In this document: positions 7,203 to 13,727 of the stretch, in pieces
How positions within the stretch are numbered: the first letter of the stretch is position 1
Layout of the letters: each line of letters opens with the position of its first letter
Assembly (NCBI GenBank): GCA_014799475.1
Contig: JAAVHX010000015.1
Span: forward strand, 121,222-184,539
Length of the DNA: 63,318 nucleotides
Source of the DNA: Clostridiales bacterium
GTDB taxonomy: Bacteria > Bacillota > Clostridia > Oscillospirales > Oscillospiraceae
Direction of reading: 5' to 3'
Made by a program: the position numbers and the translations under genes
Notes under the pieces: model-generated
What the model was told of the DNA's origin: nothing
Databases searched by the model: none
What the model saw: only the letters and a program-made list of their open reading frames with translations

Positions 7203-8756
7203 ATGAGAGTAGCGATATACTGCCGCCTGTCTGAGGAGGATCGGAACAAACAAAACGAGTCCGATGACAGCAACAGCATTCAGAATCAAAAGGCCATGCT
7301 CCTGCAATATTCCATGGCACAAGACTGGGACGTATTTAACATTTACAGCGATGACGACTACACAGGTTCAGATCGCAGCCGCCCTGAATTTCAAAGGCTG
7401 CTCCAAGACGCTGAGCAGCACAAATTTGATATTGTACTTTGCAAGACCCAATCCCGCTTTACCCGAGAATTAGAACTGGTGGAAAAGTACATCCATGGCC
7501 TGTTCCCCCTATGGGGCATCCGATTTATCAGTATTGTAGACAACGCTGACACCGCTAATAAAGGCAACAAAAAGTCCCGGCAGATCAACGGCCTGGTCAA
7601 CGAGTGGTATCTTGAGGATATGTCAGAAAATATTCGCAGTGTCCTCACCAATCGGAGGCAAAACGGCTTCCACATTGGAGCCTTTGCCCTCTACGGCTAC
7701 AAAAAAGACCCTGACCAAAAAGGCCATCTCATCATTGACGAAGAGGCCGCCGCCATTGTGCGGGAGGTATTCACCTTGTTTTCCCAGGGCCACGGAAAAA
7801 CAGCCATCGCCCGTATGCTGAATGACCGGGGCGTACCAAACCCTACGGAATACAAGCGGCTCCACGGTCTGCGCTACCAACAGCCCAAGCAGAAAAACAG
7901 CACGCTGTGGAAATATTTCGCCATTGCTGATATGCTGAAAAATGAAATCTATATTGGGAACATGGTGCAGGGTAAATATGGCAGCATTTCTTACAAGTCC
8001 AAACAGAATAGGCCGCGCCCCCAAGCGGAATGGTATCGTGTGGAGGGTACCCATGAGCCTATCATTGATAGGGACTTGTGGGAACGGGTACAGTCAATCC
8101 TTGCCCAACGGGCCAAGCCTTTCAGCGGCGGCTCCATCGGCCTGTTCGCCGGAAAAGTCCGCTGTGCCAACTGCGGCTACATCATGCGCTCCTCGAAAAA
8201 TCGTGGCCGGCATTATCTCCAATGCTCCAACCGCCATGTGGCAAAGGATGCCTGTATCGGCTCCTTTATCTCGGTAGAAAAGCTGGAACAGATCGTTCTG
8301 AGTGAGCTGAATCGACTCTCTGCGGAGTATCTGAACAAGGACGAGCTTGAGCGAAATATCCAACTTTGCGACAACCTGCAAAACAAAAAGAAGCAGCTCC
8401 AAAAAGCGGTGGAAAGCTATCAGAAAAAGATCAATGCGTACGCCAAAGGGATCCGTGAACTGTATTTAGACAAAGTTAAGGGCATCATCACCGAGCGGGA
8501 CTATCTGGACATGACCAAGGAGTTTTCAGCCGAAAAAGAACGGTTGGAATGCCTGACGGAGAATTGCCATCAGCAGATCGCTGAGTTGGATACTCGCATT
8601 GCGGCAGGAGGTAACCGCAAAGCCATTGTTGAACAGTACGCCAATCTTCAGCATCTGACACGTGAAATGGTGGAAGCCCTGATCGACTATATAGCCGTAG
8701 ACAAGCGCATCCCCGGAACAAACGACGTCCCTGTTGAAATCCATTGGAAATTTTAA
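7203..8756 (+). CDS. Large serine recombinase (site-specific, SpoIVCA-type layout)
   Basis: A 517-residue recombinase. The N-terminal resolvase domain (1-145) has catalytic Ser10 in YCRLSEED and the arginines of QSRFTRE (Arg85, Arg88). A recombinase domain follows (about 155-300), then a zinc ribbon with Cys320, Cys323, Cys340 and Cys350, and a coiled coil near 377-465. Length and order match large serine integrases, including SpoIVCA, which removes skin from sigK in Bacillus subtilis. All catalytic residues are present, so it is probably active. ATG follows AGGAGAAAAATT. Its gene lies 360 bp from the internal attL copy, the usual adjacency of integrase and att site. Confidence 0.95.
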   Translation: MRVAIYCRLSEEDRNKQNESDDSNSIQNQKAMLLQYSMAQDWDVFNIYSDDDYTGSDRSRPEFQRLLQDAEQHKFDIVLCKTQSRFTRELELVEKYIHGLFPLWGIRFISIVDNADTANKGNKKSRQINGLVNEWYLEDMSENIRSVLTNRRQNGFHIGAFALYGYKKDPDQKGHLIIDEEAAAIVREVFTLFSQGHGKTAIARMLNDRGVPNPTEYKRLHGLRYQQPKQKNSTLWKYFAIADMLKNEIYIGNMVQGKYGSISYKSKQNRPRPQAEWYRVEGTHEPIIDRDLWERVQSILAQRAKPFSGGSIGLFAGKVRCANCGYIMRSSKNRGRHYLQCSNRHVAKDACIGSFISVEKLEQIVLSELNRLSAEYLNKDELERNIQLCDNLQNKKKQLQKAVESYQKKINAYAKGIRELYLDKVKGIITERDYLDMTKEFSAEKERLECLTENCHQQIAELDTRIAAGGNRKAIVEQYANLQHLTREMVEALIDYIAVDKRIPGTNDVPVEIHWKF

Positions 8757-8760
8757 AAAG

Positions 8761-8812
8761 CGGCTCCAACCCAAAGCTTTAACACTAAAGTGCGGGTTTG
8801 GAGCCGTTTTTG
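8761..8812 (+). terminator. Terminator after the recombinase
   Basis: CGGCTCCAA pairs with TTGGAGCCG across an imperfect stem and loop, followed by TTTTTG, five bases after the recombinase stop. Confidence 0.85.
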
Positions 8813-9017
8813 TTATGCCAACAGCATCCGTACGCTGCTTTTTATCTCATGAGCATCAAAATCTTCTTGCTCATTCGACATCTGCCCAGCGGCATAAGTC
8901 TCAGCCGGTAAAGTCCCTATCTCGGCAAAAAGAAAATATTTTGACGGTATTATCATTAGAAATATTTGGTCGACATAATATATGTCATGACATATTATTT
9001 GATGGGAGGTTTTACTG

Positions 9018-9464
9018 ATGAGAGACGTTTTGACCGGCGGCAATAACATAGCGGGTGATGTCAACATAGTGGACAATTCAAGGCGAGCAACTAAAATATC
9101 TATATCAATTGGCTCTGTAATATTGGTTGGGATCATTGGGATCGTTGCGTTTTTTATGCTCCGCCCCGCGTCGATCGAGAACAAGATACTTGGCACATGG
9201 CATAATGACGAAATATCTGACTTATATATGGTTTTTTCAGAAAACAATTCCCTCACTGTTAACAGAAGCAATATCAGCATGAAGGGCACCTATACGTTTG
9301 TCGATGACAACAGGCTGCAGTTGAACTTTAATCTTACCCTTTTAAATTATGTAATATATGCTGATGTGTCCGTTCAGGGCAAAACTTTAAGCTTTGATCA
9401 TATAGAGGATCTGAGCCAATACTTTTTTACTTCAAGCAGTACAACGTTTGAAAAAATAAAATAG
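9018..9464 (+). CDS. Small membrane-anchored protein with lipocalin-like C-terminal part
   Basis: A 148-residue protein of low GC. Residues 1-25 are polar (MRDVLTGGNNIAGD), 28-48 form one transmembrane helix (ISIGSVILVGIIGIVAFFML), and 50-148 are a beta-rich region with IENKILGTWHNDEISDLYMV and KGTYTFVDDNRLQLNF. That pattern resembles lipocalin-like domains of Firmicute surface proteins, which are usually exported. The function is unknown. ATG follows GGGAGG. It is flanked by terminators on both sides, so it is monocistronic. The 200 bp before it are AT-rich and show no other gene. Confidence 0.7.
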   Translation: MRDVLTGGNNIAGDVNIVDNSRRATKISISIGSVILVGIIGIVAFFMLRPASIENKILGTWHNDEISDLYMVFSENNSLTVNRSNISMKGTYTFVDDNRLQLNFNLTLLNYVIYADVSVQGKTLSFDHIEDLSQYFFTSSSTTFEKIK

Positions 9465-9489
9465 CGGGAAATCTTAAACTCATCATTTA

Positions 9490-9530
9490 AAAATCGGCGG
9501 CTTTGAGGACTCAAAGCCGCCGATTTCCTT
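9490..9530. terminator. Perfect bidirectional terminator
   Basis: A perfect stem AAATCGGCGGCTTTGAG/CTCAAAGCCGCCGATTT with a two-base loop. It serves the plus-strand gene ending at 9464 and possibly the minus-strand mgtE ending at 9584. Confidence 0.9.
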
Positions 9531-9583
9531 TATTCACAAATCACGTTTTGAGGGATGCCGCGGCCCGCCGCGCCGAACGCCGA

Positions 9584-11020
9584 TTACCCCGCGAAATGAA
9601 GCATCTGGATGAGCAGCAGCCAGCTCATCCCATAGTAGGTGACCACAGCGACCAAATCGTTGATCGTGGTGATCAGCGGGCCGGAAGCCACGGCGGGATC
9701 CACATTGATCCGTTTGAAAAACAGCGGAATGAGCGTGCCCACCGCGCTGGAAATCAGCATCGCCAGCATAAGGGCCACGCCGATACAGCCGGAAACCGCG
9801 TAGGAGAACAAAAGCTCCCTGCCCTTGAGCAGCCAGATATAGAGGCCCACAATGACAAAGGAGATGGTACCCAAAATCAGGCCGTTGCACAGGCCCACCC
9901 GCATCTCTTTGCCCACAAATTGAAGCTTCTGGCCGGCTGTCAGATTTTCGTCCATCAGCACCCGGATGGTGACGGCCAGGGACTGGGTGCCCACATTGCC
10001 CGCCATGTCCAAAATCAGGGACTGGAACGCCATGATCAGCGTGAGCTGGGCCACGACCTCCTCAAAAACACCCACCACAGAGGACACCAGCATCCCCAGC
10101 ACCAGCAGCACCAGCAGCCAGGGCAGACGCTTTTTCATGCTGAGCCTCAGCGGCTCCTTCAGATCCTCCTCCGCGGTCAGACCGGCGAGCCTGGCGTAGT
10201 CCTCGCTCATCTCGTCGTCCACCACTTCGATGATGTTCTGCGCCGTGATGACGCCCAGCAGCTTATTGGAGTTATCCAGCACCGGGATGGAGTTCTCCGA
10301 ATAATCCTTCAGCTTTTCAATGCAGTCGTCGATCAGCTCCGTGGCGTACACATAGGGGAAGGATGTCACGATCAGATCCTCCAGGCTGTCCGTTTTCCTG
10401 GCGGTGATCAAGTCCTTCAGGTCGATGGCCCCGTAAAACGCCTCGCTGTCGTCCACCACAAACAGGGTGGAGATGTTGTCATTCTCCTCCGCCTGATTTA
10501 CCAGCTCCCGCATCGCGCCCTTGATGTCCAGGTTTTCCCGGATCACGATGCAGTTGGTGGTCATTTTGCTGCCGATCTCATCGCTGTCAAAGGAGGCGAT
10601 CAGACGGATCTCCTTCTTGACATCCGGCTCCAACGCGTCGATCAGCTGCTCCCGCCGGAGCTTGTCAAGTTCCCCCAGAATGCCCGCGGCGGTGTCCGTC
10701 TCCAGCCGGCCCACCACATCGGCGGCCTTCTGGAAATCCATCTCCCTCAAGTACGCCCCCGCATCGGACTCATCCAAATGCTCGAATACCTCGGCCATCA
10801 TCTCCGAGGTGCACACGCGGTAGAGCTTTTTGCGCTCCTGGGGGGAAAGCCGCGGCATGACCTCCGCAACGTCGTTCCCATGATAGTCATCCAGCCTGCT
10901 CTGGATGATCTTCGGCGTGTCGTTCCCCCGGATGATGGCGATGATCTCGCTTTCATAGTTGGGCTTCGCGCTGACGTCGTTCTCAGCCGCGGGCTGCCCC
11001 GGCCTGTCTATTCCCGCCAT
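9584..11020 (-). CDS. mgtE: MgtE family magnesium transporter
   Basis: A 478-residue protein with an N-terminal MgtE helical domain (about 25-140), two CBS domains (about 150-270) and five transmembrane helices from about residue 305 (KKRLPWLLVLLVLGML). The channel segment NVGTQSLAVTIR and the terminal INDLVAVVTYYGMSW are family features. MgtE imports Mg2+ through a pore gated by Mg2+ bound to the cytoplasmic domains. The ATG follows GGAGGG. It has its own structured leader and terminator (11096-11290). It lies inside the cotJC element, which is unusual cargo for an integrated element. Confidence 0.95.
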   Translation of the reverse strand: MAGIDRPGQPAAENDVSAKPNYESEIIAIIRGNDTPKIIQSRLDDYHGNDVAEVMPRLSPQERKKLYRVCTSEMMAEVFEHLDESDAGAYLREMDFQKAADVVGRLETDTAAGILGELDKLRREQLIDALEPDVKKEIRLIASFDSDEIGSKMTTNCIVIRENLDIKGAMRELVNQAEENDNISTLFVVDDSEAFYGAIDLKDLITARKTDSLEDLIVTSFPYVYATELIDDCIEKLKDYSENSIPVLDNSNKLLGVITAQNIIEVVDDEMSEDYARLAGLTAEEDLKEPLRLSMKKRLPWLLVLLVLGMLVSSVVGVFEEVVAQLTLIMAFQSLILDMAGNVGTQSLAVTIRVLMDENLTAGQKLQFVGKEMRVGLCNGLILGTISFVIVGLYIWLLKGRELLFSYAVSGCIGVALMLAMLISSAVGTLIPLFFKRINVDPAVASGPLITTINDLVAVVTYYGMSWLLLIQMLHFAG

Positions 11021-11095
11021 AAAACGCCCTCCATTTCGATGATTTGATTGGGGCGGCGCCGATCCGCGATCAGCCCGCCTCAGGCGCGTCGGCAG

Positions 11096-11140
11096 CGGAA
11101 AAAGGGCAGAAAATCCCCCTGTGTCAGAAAACAGGGGGTT
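11096..11140 (-). terminator. Attenuator-type terminator upstream of mgtE
   Basis: On the minus strand CCCCCTGT pairs with ACAGGGGG, followed by ATTTTCTGCCCTTTTT, about 75 bases before the mgtE start. A terminator between the leader and the gene implies transcription attenuation. Confidence 0.75.
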
Positions 11141-11290
11141 GGAAATTTCGGTTATCTCATTTGAAATTCAGGCAGCCGGAAGCGGCAGCGGCTTCCGCGC
11201 TGTTCTGATAACCGAGCAGTCGTCTTCGCCCTGTCTCCGCGCTACTATCGCCGCTTGCCACTTTCCTCACCTCACTCAAACAGAATTTTC
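11141..11290 (-). promoter_or_regulatory. Structured mgtE leader, candidate Mg2+-responsive riboswitch
   Basis: The minus-strand leader holds an 8-bp outer stem CGGTTATC/GATAACCG (11149-11156 with 11207-11214) enclosing a GGAAGC/GCTTCC hairpin, and further upstream a GAGGTGAGG segment (about 11271-11279) reminiscent of the M-box start. The match to the M-box consensus is weak, so the class is not assigned. Its position before an attenuator and mgtE is the main argument. Confidence 0.4.
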
Positions 11291-11420
11291 TACATATTTA
11301 AATATACTACGCTTTCCGCCAAAAGTCAATCTTCCTTCCGGCAGGGATTTTGATCCTAATGGGCAGGCCGCGCCGCTAGGCTGCCGCGAGAAGCAGCTTG
11401 TCCGATCGCTTCTTTGGGTT

Positions 11421-12791
11421 TCAGATGCCCGGCCCGCCGTCCGGCGCCCCCCTCAAGGGGCGGTACACGGTGAGATACATGGTGGTAAAGCAGGCCAGCC
11501 CGCCGACGAGCTGAGACACCGCCTCCGCCGCGAACACGCCGGTGGTGCCCATCCAAATGGGCAGCAGCACCGTCAGCGGCGCGTTGATGATGGCCTTGCG
11601 CAGCAGGGAGAAAAAGATCGCCTGCTTCGACCGGCCCAGTCCCACAAAGATCGCCTGCCCCGCAAACTGGAGGGACATAAACAGGAACATTCCAAAATAG
11701 ATGCGCAGGGCGGGTATGCCCGCCGCAATGATGGCGGGATCGTCCTTGAAAATGCGGATGAGCGGCTTGGGAAAGGCCATGGCGACGGCCCAGAACAGGG
11801 CGGAGTAGGCCACCGTCACCCCCACACTGAATTGGATGGACTGCCGCACCCGGCTGTACAGCTTCGCGCCGTAATTGTACCCCGCCACCGGCTGGGAGCC
11901 GTTGGTCAGCCCCTGCACCGGCATGATGAACACCTCCCGCAGGGAGTTGATGATGGTCATCACCCCCACATACAGGTCGCCGCCGTAGGCCTGCAGGGTC
12001 GCGTTGCACGCCACCTGCACCAGGCTGTTGGTCATGTTCACAAAGAAGCCGGACAGGCCCAGGGAGACGATCCGCCCCGTGCGCACCCTGTCCAGCCGCA
12101 GGTTTTTCCAGCGCAGGCGCAGGATGGCCCGCTTTCCCGTGAGGAACAGCAGCACCCATGCCGCCGACAGCGCCTGGGAGAACACCGTGGCCAGGGCCGC
12201 CCCCCGCACCCCCATGTCAAACACGAAGATAAGTACCGGATCCAGGGCAATGTTCACCGCCGCCCCCAGCAGCACCGTCATCATCCCCACCCGGCCGAAG
12301 CCCTGGGCGTTGATGAAGGGGTTCATGCCCAGGCTTATCATGACGAACAGGGTGCCGCACAGGTAGATGGTCATGTACCCGTCGGCATAGGGGAACGTGT
12401 CCGGGCTGGCCCCGAACAGGTAGAGGATGGGCCCTTTCAGCGCCAGGAAAAACGCCGTGGCTGACACACCCAAAATCAGCAGCAGCGAAAAGGCGCTGCC
12501 CATCACCCGCTCCGCTTCCTCATCGTCCCCCTTTCCCCGGCTGATGGAGCACAGCGGCGCGCCGCCGGTTCCGCACAGGTTGGCGAACCCCATCAGGATG
12601 GAGATAATGGGCATGGTCACCCCCAGGCCGGTGAGGGCCAGGCTGTCGCTCTCCGGCAGGTGGCCCAGGTAGATGCGGTCCACCACGCTGTACAGCACGT
12701 TTACCAGCTGGGCCGCCATCATGGGGACGGCAAGGCTCATAATATTGCGGGGAATGCTCCCTTTTGAAAAATCGTTCTGCCTCTCTGCCAA
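11421..12791 (-). CDS. MATE family efflux transporter
   Basis: A 456-residue, twelve-helix multidrug and toxin extrusion protein. It begins MAERQNDFSKGSIPRNIMSL and has the two pseudo-repeats of MATE carriers: an N-lobe around PMMAAQLVNVLYSVVDRIYLG and a C-lobe around GSQPVAGYNYGAKLYSRVR. It is of the NorM/DinF-like type driven by Na+ or H+. The start is TTG eight bases after GGGAGG. A minus-strand extended -10 lies at 12826-12836. The 400-bp gap to mgtE and the divergent promoters toward 13.2 kb make it a single-gene unit. The substrate is unknown. Confidence 0.93.
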   Translation of the reverse strand: MAERQNDFSKGSIPRNIMSLAVPMMAAQLVNVLYSVVDRIYLGHLPESDSLALTGLGVTMPIISILMGFANLCGTGGAPLCSISRGKGDDEEAERVMGSAFSLLLILGVSATAFFLALKGPILYLFGASPDTFPYADGYMTIYLCGTLFVMISLGMNPFINAQGFGRVGMMTVLLGAAVNIALDPVLIFVFDMGVRGAALATVFSQALSAAWVLLFLTGKRAILRLRWKNLRLDRVRTGRIVSLGLSGFFVNMTNSLVQVACNATLQAYGGDLYVGVMTIINSLREVFIMPVQGLTNGSQPVAGYNYGAKLYSRVRQSIQFSVGVTVAYSALFWAVAMAFPKPLIRIFKDDPAIIAAGIPALRIYFGMFLFMSLQFAGQAIFVGLGRSKQAIFFSLLRKAIINAPLTVLLPIWMGTTGVFAAEAVSQLVGGLACFTTMYLTVYRPLRGAPDGGPGI

Positions 12792-12825
12792 GGAAAGGGC
12801 CTCCCTTTTCGCGGTATTTCCCGAT

Positions 12826-12836
12826 ATTATATCATA
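12826..12836 (-). promoter_or_regulatory. Extended -10 promoter for the MATE gene
   Basis: TATGATATAAT on the minus strand (TG-A-TATAAT). The identical 11-mer occurs again at 12896-12906 (minus) and 12993-13003 (plus), so this intergenic region holds three copies. Confidence 0.6.
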
Positions 12837-12973
12837 GGCGCAAAGCGCCGTTGTGGCAAATCAGTACTAATCATGTAAAATAGCCGCCTGCGGTTATTAT
12901 ATCATATTGCGGCAGAGAGGAAAGACTAAAAGTATACAAGGTTCTGTGAAACCGCGGGCCCTGAATTGTTTGG

Positions 12974-13003
12974 TTGCCTTTTTCCGCCGCGCTATGATAT
13001 AAT
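12974..13003 (+). promoter_or_regulatory. Plus-strand promoter reading into the cloverleaf structures
   Basis: TTGCCT (12974-12979), 18-base spacer, TATAAT (12998-13003) with an extended TG. Transcription would begin near 13010, at the 5' edge of cloverleaf A, so the structures are probably transcribed. Confidence 0.6.
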
Positions 13004-13082
13004 ATTGACAAACGCCACACAAAGTGTGGCGGCCCGCGTTGCGGGCGGCATTTTGTTTACAAAATGCCTGTTGTCAATGTTA
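13000..13082. repeat. Cloverleaf palindrome A
   Basis: A 12-bp closing stem (13000-13011 with 13071-13082, one T-G wobble) encloses three hairpins: 13014-13030 (7 bp, loop AAA), 13032-13046 (6 bp, loop GTT) and 13047-13068 (9 bp, loop TTTA). Only about five bases outside the loops are unpaired. Confidence 0.85.
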
Positions 13083-13086
13083 CAGG

Positions 13087-13158
13087 ATAGCCAAAACCGG
13101 CTTTGCCGGTTTTACGCCGCTTTTGCGGCGTGCAAGCCGATATACGGCTTGCGGCTAT
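13087..13158. repeat. Cloverleaf palindrome B
   Basis: A 6-bp closing stem (ATAGCC 13087-13092 with GGCTAT 13153-13158) encloses three abutting hairpins: 13093-13113 (9 bp, loop TTT), 13114-13131 (7 bp, loop TTTT) and 13132-13152 (8 bp, loop ATATA). Every base outside the loops is paired. Confidence 0.85.
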
Positions 13159-13166
13159 GCTATAAT
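13158..13166 (+). promoter_or_regulatory. Extended -10 for the 84-codon ORF
   Basis: TGCTATAAT at 13158-13166, overlapping the 3' arm of cloverleaf B. It repeats the GCTATG-N-TATAAT pattern found before cloverleaf A. It lies 34 bases upstream of the ATG at 13200. Confidence 0.5.
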
Positions 13167-13199
13167 GGCCGTGCATTGACGCAAGGGGGGTATGAGACT

Positions 13200-13454
13200 A
13201 TGTCATTTACGCAGGACTTCCGATCAGCCGACGATGGGGAAGATCCCGGCGAGGCCCCTTCCCCCTCCCCTTTGGGACAGCCCTACGAGGACGCCCTGAA
13301 CGAAATCGACCGCGCCCTCCACCAAATGCTCCTGCTGGCCGAGCTGTCCGCCGGCGACGGCGCCGTGGACAGGGAGATCCTTCAAAAAGTCCTGGAGCGC
13401 CTGCAAAACAAAATTGACCGCATCGCGGATCGGCTGGATTCCACCGAGCGCTGA
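13200..13454 (+). CDS. Hypothetical protein, 84 aa, next to attR
   Basis: Begins MSFTQDFRSADDGEDPGEAP, acidic and proline-rich to about residue 28, then a predicted helical region from YEDALNEIDRALHQMLLLAEL to LERLQNKIDRIADRLDSTER that could form a coiled coil. No family is recognised. A GGGGG stretch lies ten bases before ATG 13200; longer upstream frames lack a ribosome site and would run through the palindromes. The stop is five bases before the attR arm and in the same frame as the orphan cotJC segment. An att-proximal small ORF could serve recombination control, but nothing shows this. Confidence 0.6.
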   Translation: MSFTQDFRSADDGEDPGEAPSPSPLGQPYEDALNEIDRALHQMLLLAELSAGDGAVDREILQKVLERLQNKIDRIADRLDSTER

Positions 13455-13458
13455 ATAT

Positions 13459-13506
13459 GTTGTCTTTGCAAGGCCGCACCAGAGCAGAAGGCCCGCCTTA
13501 CCTACG
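13459..13506 (+). other. attR: right junction of the cotJC element
   Basis: The element arm 13459-13481 begins GTTGT and ends CACCA. The crossover GA is at 13482-13483 within CAGA (13480-13483). cotJC coding sequence (EQKARLT) follows. It is in direct orientation with attL, as needed for excision rather than inversion. Confidence 0.85.
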
Positions 13507-13673
13507 ACAACATCCTCCGCCTCTCCGACGACCCGGATGTCAACAACGTCATCCGCTTCCTGCGTGAGCGGGAAATCGTCCATTTCCAACGCTTTGGCGA
13601 GGCGATTGCCCTTGCCAAGGAGCGCATGGATCAGAAAAATGTGTACTTCACCAACCCCGCGTTTGACAAATGA
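13482..13673 (+). CDS. cotJC: cotJC 3' segment (orphan, no start codon)
   Basis: Encodes the last 63 residues of CotJC, from EQKARLTYDNILRL through FLREREIVHFQRFGE to the C-terminus NPAFDK. It contains the second ExxH motif (REREIVH, residues 166-169 of the joined protein). Between the preceding in-frame TGA (13452-13454) and this segment there is no ATG, GTG or TTG, so it cannot be translated alone. It is collinear with 3759-4163 and has not decayed: no frameshift or stop in 63 codons. A strong terminator follows, as expected at the end of the cotJ operon. Confidence 0.92.
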   Translation, partial: EQKARLTYDNILRLSDDPDVNNVIRFLREREIVHFQRFGEAIALAKERMDQKNVYFTNPAFDK

Positions 13674-13687
13674 CCCAGCCCGCGCAG

Positions 13688-13719
13688 ACGCCCGCCCCGA
13701 TACTCGGGGCGGGCGTTTT
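13688..13719 (+). terminator. Terminator of the cotJ operon (after the cotJC 3' segment)
   Basis: ACGCCCGCCCCG pairs with CGGGGCGGGCGT around ATACT, followed by TTTT. It is located 14 bases after the cotJC stop. Confidence 0.85.
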
Positions 13720-13727
13720 CGGTTTTG

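Larger units (their letters stand above)
4166..13483 (+). mobile_element. Skin-like intervening element inside cotJC (about 9.3 kb)
   Basis: The element separates two parts of cotJC and carries a large serine recombinase. Deleting 4166-13483 regenerates an uninterrupted cotJC frame reading DLAAEQKAR across the join. The rejoined inner ends (13459-13483 plus 4166-4188) form a 48-bp site of 23-base arms around GA, with GTTGT/ACAAC ends and thirteen of twenty-three symmetric matches, as expected for attP of a large serine recombinase. Cargo is a TetR-ABC transporter operon, a 47-codon ORF, a small membrane protein, mgtE, a MATE exporter and an 84-codon ORF. GC is lower than the host in 4.2-9.5 kb and nearly host-like in 9.6-13.4 kb. 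Developmental excision, as with Bacillus skin, is inferred. Confidence 0.85.

Noticed and set aside
9503-12464. Long plus-strand open frames opposite mgtE and the MATE gene
   Set aside because: They lie antisense to clear membrane transporters and have no ribosome site or domain.
13000-13158. CRISPR array or tRNA gene
   Set aside because: The six hairpins differ in sequence and length with no spacer pattern, and there is no tRNA consensus (no TTCRA arm or anticodon loop).
12966-13199. N-terminal extension of the 84-codon ORF up to 12966
   Set aside because: It would translate through both cloverleaf palindromes; the ribosome site and extended -10 favour ATG 13200.
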